From NCBI RefSeq assembly GCF_009856355.1, contig NZ_WMEW01000009.1:1-64000 (forward strand): a stretch of DNA of 64,000 bases, in the 5' to 3' direction. Under the pieces are notes generated by a model. The model searched no databases, was not told where the DNA came from, and was given only the letters and a program-made list of their open reading frames with translations. Positions 33,616-42,697 of the stretch are shown one piece after another. Position numbers and translations under genes: made by a program. The number at the start of each line of letters is the position of its first letter. Positions within the stretch are counted from its first letter, which is position 1. The stretch comes from Halobacillus litoralis. GTDB taxonomy: Bacteria; Bacillota; Bacilli; Bacillales; Halobacillaceae.

Positions 33616-35592
33616 TTATTCCTCCACTACCTGATGTCCCAACGGGTTCGGCACTTCATTGTAGCCATACCCCTGACTGTTTGTGAGACGCATTTTCGTC
33701 AACGATTTGTGCATCACAACCGGCTGGTATAAAAAATCACGGTCTTCCTTTACAGCCTTTGCAGATTCTTCCTCTTCCGCCAAATCGTTCAATGTCTTCT
33801 CACACTGAAGTTTCACCTCACTCCAGAACCACGGCTCATCCACTTTCGTCCACTCACTCAGCTGCCTGATGATTTCTCCCAGGTGATTTTGAAAGACTGT
33901 ATAGTACAGCTTATGGTGCATATCGGACAAGTTGTTGGTCACACTGACCGAATCAGCTGCAAACTTCGGAGAAAGCCCACGTCTGCGGAGACGATTCGTG
34001 TAAATGCGTGATCCACCCCAGTCACGGAAGAAGAAACGGGAAAGACGTCCGTTTTTGAAAACAGGAATACTGTTCTGCAGGTGACCCTCCAATGCGATGC
34101 CGTACTTCACCATCAGCTTCAGATAGCCGGGGAGCACTTTTTCAATGTAGGTCTTGAAGAAGGATTCCGATGCTTCTGCGATCGTAAGGTGCTCATGGCG
34201 GCTCAGTTCCTCGACGATATCTCTCAGAATCGTCCGGCCGCTGATGGGCGATTCGGCATAGAGAGCCATGCCAGCCACAGCCCATTCCCCATCCTGCAAA
34301 TGGTGGTCCATGTCTTCCCGAAGCAGCATCGTCAAATTCCTGCTTTTCAATCGGTCGTCTGAGTGGAAAGCCGCGCCGGCGAGCTCCATTAAAGGAACAA
34401 AATTCTCCAGACCTGTTTCTTTCTCATAAATGTCTTGGATCAGCCGTGAGAAGACAGTCGAATTCATAGCGGTCTGCGTGGAAATCGACCGGATTGTCGA
34501 GGTCATCTGGCTGTTGACGGCCAGTTTCATGACCGGTTCATTTCCGCAGGGGGCGACCGTTCGGAAAGAGGAGGTAGCTTCGGCATTCAAATACGGCCGG
34601 TTCAGCAGAACGATTGTCCCGCTTTCCATCTCTTCTTCATAAATGACTGGCATAGCATGGTCCATCTGCCAAGGGTGAACAGGAAGGATGACAAAATCCT
34701 CCGCCTGAAACCCTTTTTCTGTAAGTTCCTCGTAAGCAACGGCCGTCTGTTCTTTAAAATACTCACCAGGTCCGGGGTCTGTCATGATAAGGGCCTCCCG
34801 TTTCACCGCAGCAAACCGGACAGCAAACGGCTGATGGAATTCAGGGGAGTACCGGAACACATCGGAGTAGGAAAGACCGAGCTTCGTCTTAGCTCCCGGG
34901 TGTAAATGATGTCCCTCAACGACAAGCTGCTCAAAAAATAATGCGGCCGAAAACCCAGGCTCGCCTTTTTTAGAGGACAGATAGGAAAACAACGTGCCCG
35001 TCCCGAGTTCACGGGCTTCCTTCTTCACCCCATCCTTCCAGAACTCATCGAAAGCAAGCGCCATCGTTAAATTCGCCGTTCCATTGTTCAATTCCCTTGT
35101 GAAGGGGAAAAGGTTCGGGAAATCCTCCACGGAAAATAAAAGGTGGAGAAGATCGGCTGCTGATTCGACAGCCCGGCAGCCCTCACTGGAAACAAACAGG
35201 ATCTCCTCTTTGGTTTCAACCATGTGAAAGGCTGATATCCGACGGATTGGAAATAAAACGCCATAGTCATGCGGACAGACGAGCAGGTAGACGGTCTCTT
35301 CTTCCAAAGGCTGGTTTTTGAGCACTTCATACAGAAGATGGTCAGAAACAGGATTTCCATCCACATGCAGAGTTCCTCCTTTGACTTCTACTTTCCGCGC
35401 TGTCTGGAAGAACTCTTGAATGTTCTCACGCAGAATCGAATCAGCCAGCTTGTGCAGGATCCCTTTCCTCCCCCTCTCTCTGTGTTTATGAAAATAAGGA
35501 ACGAGTTCGGGGTGATGGCTGGTTAAAAACCGGAGACTCTTCTCCTCCTCCATAATCGGGCGCGGCATTGTCTTAATATCGGTAAAAATCAT
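33616..35592 (-). CDS. IucA/IucC-family NIS siderophore synthetase (second of two)
   Basis: A 658-residue ATP-dependent ligase that joins citrate or a citryl intermediate to an amine or alcohol. The ATP-site signature HHLHPGAKTKLGLSYSDVFR and the FVILPVHPWQMDHAMP motif are present, as is the NAEATSSFRTVAP block. The C-terminal FhuF-like lobe contains FFFRDWGGSRIYTNRL. Its start overlaps the first synthetase gene by 20 bases, and GAGGTGGG precedes the ATG. Two synthetases suggest two condensation steps. Confidence 0.93.
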   Translation of the reverse strand: MIFTDIKTMPRPIMEEEKSLRFLTSHHPELVPYFHKHRERGRKGILHKLADSILRENIQEFFQTARKVEVKGGTLHVDGNPVSDHLLYEVLKNQPLEEETVYLLVCPHDYGVLFPIRRISAFHMVETKEEILFVSSEGCRAVESAADLLHLLFSVEDFPNLFPFTRELNNGTANLTMALAFDEFWKDGVKKEARELGTGTLFSYLSSKKGEPGFSAALFFEQLVVEGHHLHPGAKTKLGLSYSDVFRYSPEFHQPFAVRFAAVKREALIMTDPGPGEYFKEQTAVAYEELTEKGFQAEDFVILPVHPWQMDHAMPVIYEEEMESGTIVLLNRPYLNAEATSSFRTVAPCGNEPVMKLAVNSQMTSTIRSISTQTAMNSTVFSRLIQDIYEKETGLENFVPLMELAGAAFHSDDRLKSRNLTMLLREDMDHHLQDGEWAVAGMALYAESPISGRTILRDIVEELSRHEHLTIAEASESFFKTYIEKVLPGYLKLMVKYGIALEGHLQNSIPVFKNGRLSRFFFRDWGGSRIYTNRLRRRGLSPKFAADSVSVTNNLSDMHHKLYYTVFQNHLGEIIRQLSEWTKVDEPWFWSEVKLQCEKTLNDLAEEEESAKAVKEDRDFLYQPVVMHKSLTKMRLTNSQGYGYNEVPNPLGHQVVEE

Positions 35593-37417
35593 GGCTTCCC
35601 ACCTCCTCTGTCAGTGGATTCGGTGCATCCACATAACGGTAATCCGTATATTGGCCGGTCAGTCTCATCTGGACGAGCGCCTTCATTTTTGATGGACCGG
35701 TAAACAAAGCTGCCTCATCGGCGGCGGCTTCCGGTTGTATAGAAGTCTGTTCTTTCATTTTTTGATAACTCTCCCGAATTACACCGGTTACAGCTTCCCA
35801 CATCTTATCTTCCCGTCCGCCCACGGACCTTGAGAGAGCGGTAATGATTTCTCCGAAGTGATTATGGAGGAGGGCATGGGAAAAGATATACATAAGGTCA
35901 TCAACTTGATCCGTCAATAGGTTGGTAGCTGGATCAATCGGAAGCTGATCAAAAAAACGTTCCAGCCGTTCATTCATGATCCGGATACCGCCGAAGTCTC
36001 TCAGGATGATCCGCTTCGGCCGTCCCTTGGAAAATACGACGACACAATTCTGCAGATGCGCCTCCATCCCGATGCCATACTTCGTCACAAGGGTCAGAAT
36101 CGGCGGGAGCACAGCCTCTGCATAGGCTTGAATGAACGCCTCTGCCGATGATTCCGTCATCATCTCCATCATTTCCCGGGCAATTAACCGGCCGCTGATC
36201 GGCGAATCTGCGACAAGAGCAGCCGCCGGCACAGCCATTTCATCCCCGCTTAAGCCTTTCTCCGGATTTTCACGGAAAATGGCCGCCAGGTTTTTCTGCT
36301 TTTCATATCTTTCCTTATCTGATAAATGCTCCCGGGGCTCATAATGCAGGCCCACCGGCTCCTTCATGGCGGACAAACATTCCGCCAGTTCCTCATCCTG
36401 ACTCAACAATCGTTCAAAAAGACGGGATAAGGCGGGCCCGTTCTTTGTCGAGGCTGCCGACACGGTTCGGACGGCGCTTGTCATTTGTACGTTTACGGCC
36501 GTCTTTATATGGTGACGGGTAAGACTGTTGTCTGGAGCAAGCGTCCGAAAAGAGATGAGTGCAGCCATAGGAAGGGTATACTCCATGACTGGGAAGACAA
36601 GGCCACTGTCCAGCACTTCCTTATAACACGGCTTGATTGTATGCTCCCACTGCCACGGGTGGACAGGAAGAAGCTGATAGTCCTCTCCTCTGACTCCCTG
36701 AATGCTGCAGGCTGCTTCAAAGGCATCTTCCAACCCTGGGTATTCCTTGAAAAGCAGAGACTTGGCTGTTTCACCGCCCATAGGCGTCTGTTTGACGACA
36801 CTCTTATGGACAGCTGCCGGAATAACAGCCGGCTTTCCCTCCCATTCCGGCGCGTAGGCGTAGATGTCTTCCGGATGCAGTCCCATTCTCGTACGTGACC
36901 CGGGGTGGATCGTATGCCCCTGGATCACCCACTGTTCAAAATAGACGAGCGGACTGAAGGAAGCGTCTTCCTGCTTTCTTTTTTCCACGTAGGAAAGCAT
37001 CGTTTCGGCTCCCAGTCTGCGGGCATCCTTAACAACCCCGCTTCTTCTCTCTTCCGCCGCCTTCAGGGCCAGCGCGTAATTCGACGCACTGTTGGCCATT
37101 TCATCACAAAAGCGCTGTATTTCCCGTCTATCCGCAGGGGAATAAAGCACATCCAGCAGCTGTTCCGGGGTTGTAATCACAGATGTCGTCCCGTGACCTC
37201 CGCTATGTATGACACGGCTGATATCCAGCTGACCCAGCCTGTAGGTTCTCTCCACAACCACAAGGATCTTTCCATCGTACGCATTGATATGGATCTCTCC
37301 ATGTTCCTTCATCCATTCATATGGAAAGACCTGCTCACGTATGATGGCCTGAAGAAGCTGATGAAGCACGGACAGCGCCGCCTTTTCTCTATATTCTTGT
37401 TCGATCATTTCCGTCAT
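35573..37417 (-). CDS. IucA/IucC-family NIS siderophore synthetase (first of two)
   Basis: A 614-residue synthetase from the ATG of MTEMIEQEYREKAAL, chosen because AGAGGTGA lies five bases upstream; a longer TTG form at 37510 lacks a good site. GHTIHPGSRTRMGLHPEDIY is the ATP-site motif, YQLLPVHPWQWEHTIKP follows, and ISFRTLAPDNSLTRHHIKT contacts citrate in the family. RIILRDFGGIRIMNERLERF is in the C-terminal lobe. It is the first gene after the Fur-box promoter, so it should be repressed when iron is plentiful. Confidence 0.93.
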   Translation of the reverse strand: MTEMIEQEYREKAALSVLHQLLQAIIREQVFPYEWMKEHGEIHINAYDGKILVVVERTYRLGQLDISRVIHSGGHGTTSVITTPEQLLDVLYSPADRREIQRFCDEMANSASNYALALKAAEERRSGVVKDARRLGAETMLSYVEKRKQEDASFSPLVYFEQWVIQGHTIHPGSRTRMGLHPEDIYAYAPEWEGKPAVIPAAVHKSVVKQTPMGGETAKSLLFKEYPGLEDAFEAACSIQGVRGEDYQLLPVHPWQWEHTIKPCYKEVLDSGLVFPVMEYTLPMAALISFRTLAPDNSLTRHHIKTAVNVQMTSAVRTVSAASTKNGPALSRLFERLLSQDEELAECLSAMKEPVGLHYEPREHLSDKERYEKQKNLAAIFRENPEKGLSGDEMAVPAAALVADSPISGRLIAREMMEMMTESSAEAFIQAYAEAVLPPILTLVTKYGIGMEAHLQNCVVVFSKGRPKRIILRDFGGIRIMNERLERFFDQLPIDPATNLLTDQVDDLMYIFSHALLHNHFGEIITALSRSVGGREDKMWEAVTGVIRESYQKMKEQTSIQPEAAADEAALFTGPSKMKALVQMRLTGQYTDYRYVDAPNPLTEEVGSHDFYRY

Positions 37418-37574
37418 ATATGTCACCTCTGGGTGGTATTCGTTTTTGTACCGGGGTCTATTCCCTCCAAATGAAAGGACATAACCTCTCTTCTGCTCTT
37501 CCAACGTCAAATGCCTCTTCGTCCACTTCTGTGCGTACTCCCCTGTTGTCCATCGCGGAAAAATATTTTATACT

Positions 37575-37589
37575 TGATAATGATTATCA
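37575..37589. promoter_or_regulatory. Fur box between divergent siderophore genes
   Basis: TGATAATGATTATCA is a perfect 7-1-7 inverted repeat and matches the Bacillus Fur consensus at every position. It lies 31 bases before the reductase ATG and about 158 bases before the chosen synthetase start. TATAC and TATAAC elements flank it. It should shut both transcripts when Fur carries iron. Confidence 0.9.
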
Positions 37590-37619
37590 CTATAACATTT
37601 ACATGTAGGAGTCATATTT

Positions 37620-38363
37620 ATGAAGACTGCATTCGATCATATCCAAAAAAATCATAGGATTTATATCGGTACGGAGCACTCCGGGCGTGTCTCCTTCCAT
37701 GTGGGAAACCTGATAAAAAACAACGGAGACCTTGAGGAACTGCTTACGTTACAGGCAGGTAACCTCAACGCCCCGAACTTATCCATCGCCGGTCTTCTGT
37801 TTGGAAAGATGTATTCTGTCCTCACTATGGGGCTGTTCGAATCCATCGTCCGGTACGGCCTGGTCCTTGATGGACACCCGGATCATTATGGCATTGAGAC
37901 CAAAGAGAAAAACGCCATGAACTATATCCTTCCCGAAAACCGTGTCCACGCCGTCAAGGACGTATCAGAGGCATATGTCAAAGAGCAGATTCATACGTTC
38001 ATCGTACATCATCTGCAGCCACTGTTCCAGACTGCCGCCCATGTCTCCAAATGCAAGGCGGCCCATATGCGTTCCATCGTATCCCATAACCTGCATCAAC
38101 GCATGTGTGCCCTGGAAAAAGAGGGGGTGGACCCGGAGGAACTGGAAAAGGTTTTCCGTTGGTTCACATCAAACGAGCTGTTCCAAGAAGGTGAACGCAA
38201 TCCCCTCTTCTTCAATTTTCGCTGGTACACCTCTGAGGACGGCAGGGAAACCTATGTCCGCCGGCACTGCTGTATGAAATATATGCTTCATAATGCGGAT
38301 AAACGCAAATGCTGTGCGACCTGCCCGCTCATATCCGATAAGGAGCGCAGGGACCGGATATAA
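37620..38363 (+). CDS. FhuF-like ferric siderophore reductase
   Basis: A 247-residue protein with the FhuF-type C-terminal cysteine cluster: HCCMKYM and, after a short gap, KCCATCPL, expected to hold a 2Fe-2S centre. The body has NLNAPNLSIAGLLFGKMYSV and FFNFRWYTS, typical of the ferric iron reductase family. It should reduce imported ferric siderophore in the cytoplasm to release iron. It is divergent from the synthetase operon and shares the Fur box. No importer or exporter gene lies in the locus. Confidence 0.87.
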   Translation: MKTAFDHIQKNHRIYIGTEHSGRVSFHVGNLIKNNGDLEELLTLQAGNLNAPNLSIAGLLFGKMYSVLTMGLFESIVRYGLVLDGHPDHYGIETKEKNAMNYILPENRVHAVKDVSEAYVKEQIHTFIVHHLQPLFQTAAHVSKCKAAHMRSIVSHNLHQRMCALEKEGVDPEELEKVFRWFTSNELFQEGERNPLFFNFRWYTSEDGRETYVRRHCCMKYMLHNADKRKCCATCPLISDKERRDRI

Positions 38364-38407
38364 AAACAACCCCCGCCGGGCTTACGCGCCGGGCGGAGGT
38401 TGTTTTT
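38362..38407. terminator. Bidirectional terminator
   Basis: AAAAACAACC...CCGCC and its complement GGCGG...GGTTGTTTTT form a strong hairpin between the convergent reductase and mtlD genes. Confidence 0.88.
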
Positions 38408-39554
38408 ATGCCTTCATTTGATTGTATTTCTGTTCTACGAGCTGGACGAGCGGGTGGCCGGCATCCAGGCCGGAGGTGCGGGCCAATGTGGCTGGAAGCC
38501 CTTCGTTCTTCAATTCTTCCTGAAGTTCAGCTGCTTCCGGGTCTTTCTTATAATCATACAGAAGGGCAGCTGCAATGACTTCCGCCAGGTGAGCCGGCTC
38601 TTCGTTCATGCGTTCGGCATACTCGACAGCCGGGCGGATCAGGCGGTCTTTCGGCCCAAGCTTCCGTTTAGGTGCCCGGCCGACACGAGTGACTTCATCA
38701 GACAAGTCCGGGTTTTCAAAGCGTCCGATGATCTTATCGGCATACGCTTGATGTGTTTCCTTGTCGAACCCGTACTTCTCAATGAGTACGGCCCCTGTTT
38801 CAGCCAGTGTGCCTCGAAGAACATCCTTCACTTTTGGATCATTCATTGCTTCCATAATCGTCTTATGACCATAGTAATAGCCGAGATAAGCTGGAACCGC
38901 ATGTCCTGTGTTCACAGTAAACAACTTCCGCTCAATGTATGGCGTTAGATCATTGACATACGTAATGCCTTCGACATCCGGGCGCTCCCCTTTGATGGCC
39001 GGCGTTTCCACCACCCACTCATAGTAAGGTTCTACTTTAACAGCAAGAGGATCTTCATTGGATTGATCCGGAACGATACGGTCGACCGCTGCGTTCGGGA
39101 ATCCTGTTTCTTCAAGGACAGCATCCGCTTCATCTCCCTGAAGATGCTCAAGGACAGAGGCTTTCAATGATTCACTTCCGCCAATCATGTTTTCACAGGC
39201 AATGACATTCACGGGCCCACCGTTGTTCCCGGCGCGCTGCTTCAAGCCTTCAGCCAACAGGCCTGAGATGACTGAAAGAATATGAGGACCTACAGCTGTC
39301 GTAACCAGATCGGCTTCAGCAATCGCTTCAATGACCGCTTCCTTCTGTTTGATGCTGTTCAATCCAGATACATGGTTCACTTCAAGAGATTCAGATGAAC
39401 CAGCAAGGTCCACGGTGTAACTCCGGCGTTCATTCAACTGATCGATCAACGTTTCATTCACATCAACGAAAATCGTTTCAAATCCTGATTGATCCAGCAG
39501 AGCTCCGATAAACCCTCTGCCGATATTTCCTGCTCCAAAATGAACGGCCTTCAT
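38406..39554 (-). CDS. mtlD: Mannitol-1-phosphate 5-dehydrogenase
   Basis: A 382-residue NAD-dependent enzyme that turns mannitol 1-phosphate into fructose 6-phosphate. The N-terminal Rossmann motif is HFGAGNIGRGFIGALL; GGPVNVIACENMIGG and KLFTVNTGHAVPAYLGYYYG are MtlD hallmarks, the latter in the polyol dehydrogenase active site. The ATG of MKAVHFGAG starts two bases after the mtlF stop, so they are cotranscribed. It ends the mtlR-mtlF-mtlD set. Confidence 0.96.
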   Translation of the reverse strand: MKAVHFGAGNIGRGFIGALLDQSGFETIFVDVNETLIDQLNERRSYTVDLAGSSESLEVNHVSGLNSIKQKEAVIEAIAEADLVTTAVGPHILSVISGLLAEGLKQRAGNNGGPVNVIACENMIGGSESLKASVLEHLQGDEADAVLEETGFPNAAVDRIVPDQSNEDPLAVKVEPYYEWVVETPAIKGERPDVEGITYVNDLTPYIERKLFTVNTGHAVPAYLGYYYGHKTIMEAMNDPKVKDVLRGTLAETGAVLIEKYGFDKETHQAYADKIIGRFENPDLSDEVTRVGRAPKRKLGPKDRLIRPAVEYAERMNEEPAHLAEVIAAALLYDYKKDPEAAELQEELKNEGLPATLARTSGLDAGHPLVQLVEQKYNQMKA

Positions 39555-39555
39555 G

Positions 39556-39993
39556 TTATTCCACCTCGCTGAACATTTGAATGACTTCTTCTTTGGTTTC
39601 CGCTTCAATCAATTTCTGAACGTTTTCTTCTTCTGAACATACAATCGCGATTTGAGAAAGAATTTCAAGGTGCTCATCGCCTTTCCCGGCAATACCGATC
39701 AACAGCTTCACGATGTTTCCGTCTCCGAAGTCCACCCCTTCTGGTACCGTCACTACACTGATGCCTGTTTCAAGTACCGCTTTCTTCGCATCCTCCGTAC
39801 CATGAGGGATGGCTACAAAGTTACCCATGTATGTGGATGTCAGCTCTTCACGCTTCAGCATTTCATCGATATAGGACTTTTCTACATACCCCTGGCCATT
39901 CAAAATGCCGCCTACGTAACGGATCGCTTCTTCTTTCGTTCCCAGTGTTTGGTTCAGTTCAATGTTTCCTTTTGTCAAAATGTTGTTAGACAT
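39556..39993 (-). CDS. mtlF: PTS mannitol transporter subunit IIA
   Basis: A 145-residue phosphocarrier. The phosphorylated histidine is in GNFVAIPHGTEDAKKAV, and GIAGKGDEHLEILSQIA completes the IIA-Mtl signature. It passes phosphate from HPr to the IIB domain of MtlA, and probably to MtlR. The second of two adjacent ATGs was chosen for better spacing from AGGGGAG. It lies 14 bases after mtlR. Confidence 0.94.
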   Translation of the reverse strand: MSNNILTKGNIELNQTLGTKEEAIRYVGGILNGQGYVEKSYIDEMLKREELTSTYMGNFVAIPHGTEDAKKAVLETGISVVTVPEGVDFGDGNIVKLLIGIAGKGDEHLEILSQIAIVCSEEENVQKLIEAETKEEVIQMFSEVE

Positions 39994-40007
39994 CATTCAT
40001 TCTCCCC

Positions 40008-42101
40008 TTATTGTTTAGTTTGTAAATATTCATAAAGCTTCGTGCTGAGGTAATTGACGATGGTGTCTTCCTCTCTGGATTCCAGAACAGCCACACATTC
40101 TTCATCCTCAACAATCAGCGAACTCAAGTAACTCAATGTTTCCAGGCCTTCCCTGCTCATATCCGCCGGTGCAAGCATAAGCAGGATCGTGTGGACGCCG
40201 GCCGGTTCCCCTCCCATATCGACTGCTTCGACCGGCTGCTCGGTAAAGTGGACGGTAAAGGACGGCTCTTCAACCACCCCACTGCGTGTATGGTACAACG
40301 CGAGGGAGGTACCAGGTATGGCAAGCCCACCTTTTTCCTCCCGTTCCAACAAAGCTTTCCGGACAGCGGGGCCGTCTGGAATAAAGCCGTCTGCAGCCAG
40401 ATCGCCGGTCATGGAGGTCAGTACTTCCTGTATATCAGATCCACCTGTTTGAAATGCGGCCAGCCGGCCCAGCAGCTTGTCCACAACATCAGCATAGCTT
40501 CTCAAGCTTTTCAGCTTATCTCTCACCTGCCCGAAGTTTACAGGGGACTCAGAGGGCGCTGGGACCTTTTTCGCTTCTTTCAAATGCTGCAGCACCCGGA
40601 CACGCCGGATGGTGTGCTCCAGCTTATGAACATCCTTCTGCGGCAGCACCGGGCTTACCCTGACATAGTCTTCGATATCCGGGAGTTCAATTGTAGAAAC
40701 CACAACATCATAATTCCCGTTCTCCATATCCTTCAACTCAAAAAGAGAGCGGTGCTCAACGGTTTCTATTTCATTGAACCGTTTTTGAAGCTTGGCGGCC
40801 AGGATCTTAGCCGTCCCGATGCCGCTTGAGCAGACAACGAGAACGTCTAGTCCTCCTCTGCCTTCAAGTTTTAAGAGGGCTGAGGCAAAATGCATGACGA
40901 CAAAGGCGATTTCTTCTTTCGGAAAGAAAAGATCAGGAAAAACTTGAGCAAGACTTTCTTCGGTATGAACGAACAGCTCCGGATAATCCTCCATCATCTG
41001 ATCGGTAAACGTGTTCTCAATCCCCATCTGGTGCTGAAGCCTGTATAAGCTCGGCTTCAAGTGGGCCACCAAATCGTGGAGCAGGCGGTCGGACTGTTGG
41101 AATTGGATACCTGTCCGTTTCGTAACTTCTGTGATCAGCTGTTTCGTCTTGAACGCTATGCTCATATTGGAATCTTCAAGAACGGAATGACGGTCATACC
41201 GCGCTTTGGCTCCCATCAAGTGCATCGTAATAAAACCCGTTTCCGCTTCCGGGATATCCAGTTGAAACGCATCCGCCAGCATCCGTGTCAGTTCCCTGGC
41301 AAATTCAAACTCTTTGGAATGCCGGAGCTTACCCAGCTGTTCTTCTTCCATATGGATGATTTCTCCGTATTGAATCCGTTCAATGGCCAGTCCAAGGTGG
41401 ATGACCAGAGCGATATAGGCACTGTCAGCCAGTGGATAATGCAGTTTGTCCCTTAGTTGATCGACATGGGTTTCAATTTGCGTCAGCTTGTCCGGCTGTA
41501 CAAATTCAAGCACCTGACCGGAAATGGAAGACACAGGCTTTTTTTCGGCCTGCATATTCTGCTGCAGAATCGAGAATAAATCCAATTCATTCAAATGTTT
41601 CATGATCAGTGAACTGATTGCCTTACGAATACCAGATTCCGCTCCCTTGACTTCCACCCCGTACCCACGCCTCCGGACGAGTGTAAGATCAAAACTTTCT
41701 AAATGGTGTTCCACTTTATCAAGGTCATTGCTGGCGGTGGCTGACGTTACTCCCAGATCCGCCGCTAAAGCGGACAATTTCACGGGCTCCCGTGATTCCA
41801 ACAGCTTCGATAAAATAAGCACCTGGCGTTCTTCCGGCGTATAATCCACGGTTTCCTGCTGATGAAGCTCCCGTTTAAACTGCTGGCGGTTTTCAAAAGG
41901 ACCCTCCAGAGCGAGCAGGCCTCCCGATTGCTTGGATAACTGCAGTCCGTAATCCTGCAACGCTTGTTCAATCCCCTTCAAATCGCGGTGGACGGTTCGT
42001 GTGCTGATTCCAAGGTCATCGGCTACACGCTTGATCGTCACTTTTTCTTCCCCAGAAAAAAGCTGCTCTAAAATCTTCCTTTCACGGGCCGTCACATACA
42101 T
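40008..42101 (-). CDS. mtlR: MtlR, PRD-containing transcriptional activator of mannitol genes
   Basis: A 697-residue regulator: two N-terminal helix-turn-helix regions (IKRVADDLGISTRTVHRDLK, and LSALAADLGVTSATASNDLD), two PRD domains (about 190-400) with His residues for PTS phosphorylation, an EIIB-like domain with VVCSSGIGTAKILA (Cys), and a C-terminal EIIA-Mtl-like domain. In Bacillus, phosphorylation of these sites sets MtlR activity. GGAGGTGAGG precedes the ATG of MYVTARERK. Here mtlR leads mtlF and mtlD but is separated from mtlA by about 600 bases. Confidence 0.95.
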   Translation of the reverse strand: MYVTARERKILEQLFSGEEKVTIKRVADDLGISTRTVHRDLKGIEQALQDYGLQLSKQSGGLLALEGPFENRQQFKRELHQQETVDYTPEERQVLILSKLLESREPVKLSALAADLGVTSATASNDLDKVEHHLESFDLTLVRRRGYGVEVKGAESGIRKAISSLIMKHLNELDLFSILQQNMQAEKKPVSSISGQVLEFVQPDKLTQIETHVDQLRDKLHYPLADSAYIALVIHLGLAIERIQYGEIIHMEEEQLGKLRHSKEFEFARELTRMLADAFQLDIPEAETGFITMHLMGAKARYDRHSVLEDSNMSIAFKTKQLITEVTKRTGIQFQQSDRLLHDLVAHLKPSLYRLQHQMGIENTFTDQMMEDYPELFVHTEESLAQVFPDLFFPKEEIAFVVMHFASALLKLEGRGGLDVLVVCSSGIGTAKILAAKLQKRFNEIETVEHRSLFELKDMENGNYDVVVSTIELPDIEDYVRVSPVLPQKDVHKLEHTIRRVRVLQHLKEAKKVPAPSESPVNFGQVRDKLKSLRSYADVVDKLLGRLAAFQTGGSDIQEVLTSMTGDLAADGFIPDGPAVRKALLEREEKGGLAIPGTSLALYHTRSGVVEEPSFTVHFTEQPVEAVDMGGEPAGVHTILLMLAPADMSREGLETLSYLSSLIVEDEECVAVLESREEDTIVNYLSTKLYEYLQTKQ

Positions 42102-42203
42102 CTGCCTCACCTCCCTCGCTGACAATATTTAATTAGTTTGTTATCTATACCCCCATCTTATCCCCATTCGTAAGGGTTTTCAACAGAAAGTAAACCCACT
42201 CTC

Positions 42204-42233
42204 GTCACAAGGACTGTGACAAAATTAAAAAAG
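42204..42233. promoter_or_regulatory. Palindrome upstream of mtlR, possible MtlR operator
   Basis: GTCACA-AGGAC-TGTGAC (42204-42220) is a perfect 6-5-6 palindrome, followed by AAAATTAAAAAAG. The string TGAC-N3-ATTAAAAAAG recurs exactly upstream of mtlA at 44637-44653, in the same strand orientation. Shared position before both mannitol transcripts suggests a common regulator, most simply MtlR. Confidence 0.5.
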
Positions 42234-42245
42234 AGACCCTCATCC

Positions 42246-42315
42246 AGCAGAACGCTCACAGATGGACCAGACGCGTGCTGTTCCCGCAGGCACCATCACC
42301 GAACGCTCCTCCTGC
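42246..42315 (-). repeat. Extragenic repeat, second family (minus orientation)
   Basis: Read on the minus strand it gives GGAGGAGCGTTCGGTGATGG followed by TGCCTGCGGGAACAGC. This matches the repeats at 46664-46722 and 59108-59241 (GAGGAGYGTTCGGTGGTGAC followed by GCCTGCG). No gene overlaps it. Confidence 0.65.
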
Positions 42316-42529
42316 CGACATTAGAACATATAGGAGGAAGATTGTGCACTAAGCAGGTTCGCATACTCAAAAGAACGGCACGGGCTGCGCTGTTGCCGCC
42401 TGCGTGGAAAAGAACAGACGCCGTTGACGCCTGCCTGCCGGAATATGAAAAAGACTGCCCTCCATCCAGCAAGGATAAGCGTTTTAAAGAATCCCCAAGG
42501 AGCGGTGCCCCTTCCACTCCTACGGTAGA

Positions 42530-42605
42530 ACGAGTGGTCCGAGACCCCGATCATGGGTTTTGCGAGGAAGCTAGGGCGCTCGTCCGCGGAAAGGGAAGGG
42601 GCTTG
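42530..42605. repeat. GC-rich extragenic repeat-like sequence
   Basis: GCGAGGAAGCTAGGGCGCTC followed by GTCCGCGGAAAGGGAAGGGG. It resembles composite extragenic repeats common in Bacillaceae intergenic regions. The rest of the 42234-42625 gap is similar GC-rich non-coding sequence; a 134-codon open frame across it has no protein character. Confidence 0.4.
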
Positions 42606-42625
42606 AGCTCCTGGCGGTAAGAAAA

Positions 42626-42690
42626 AAAGCTTGTAAAGAAACAGGGGTTTCTCTACAAGCTGAAAAGGAAGCCGCGTGGGCTTCCTTTTC
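42626..42690 (-). terminator. Two tandem terminators after mtlA
   Basis: AAGGAAGCC/GGCTTCCTT at about 42667-42690 and AGCTTGTA/TACAAGCT at about 42627-42660 form two hairpins. The second is followed by seven T on the minus strand. Confidence 0.8.
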
Positions 42691-42697
42691 TTCGTGC

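Noticed and set aside
42216..42620. Plus-strand 134-codon open frame between mtlR and mtlA
   Set aside because: It runs through GC-rich extragenic repeats, lacks a ribosome site and its composition is not protein-like.
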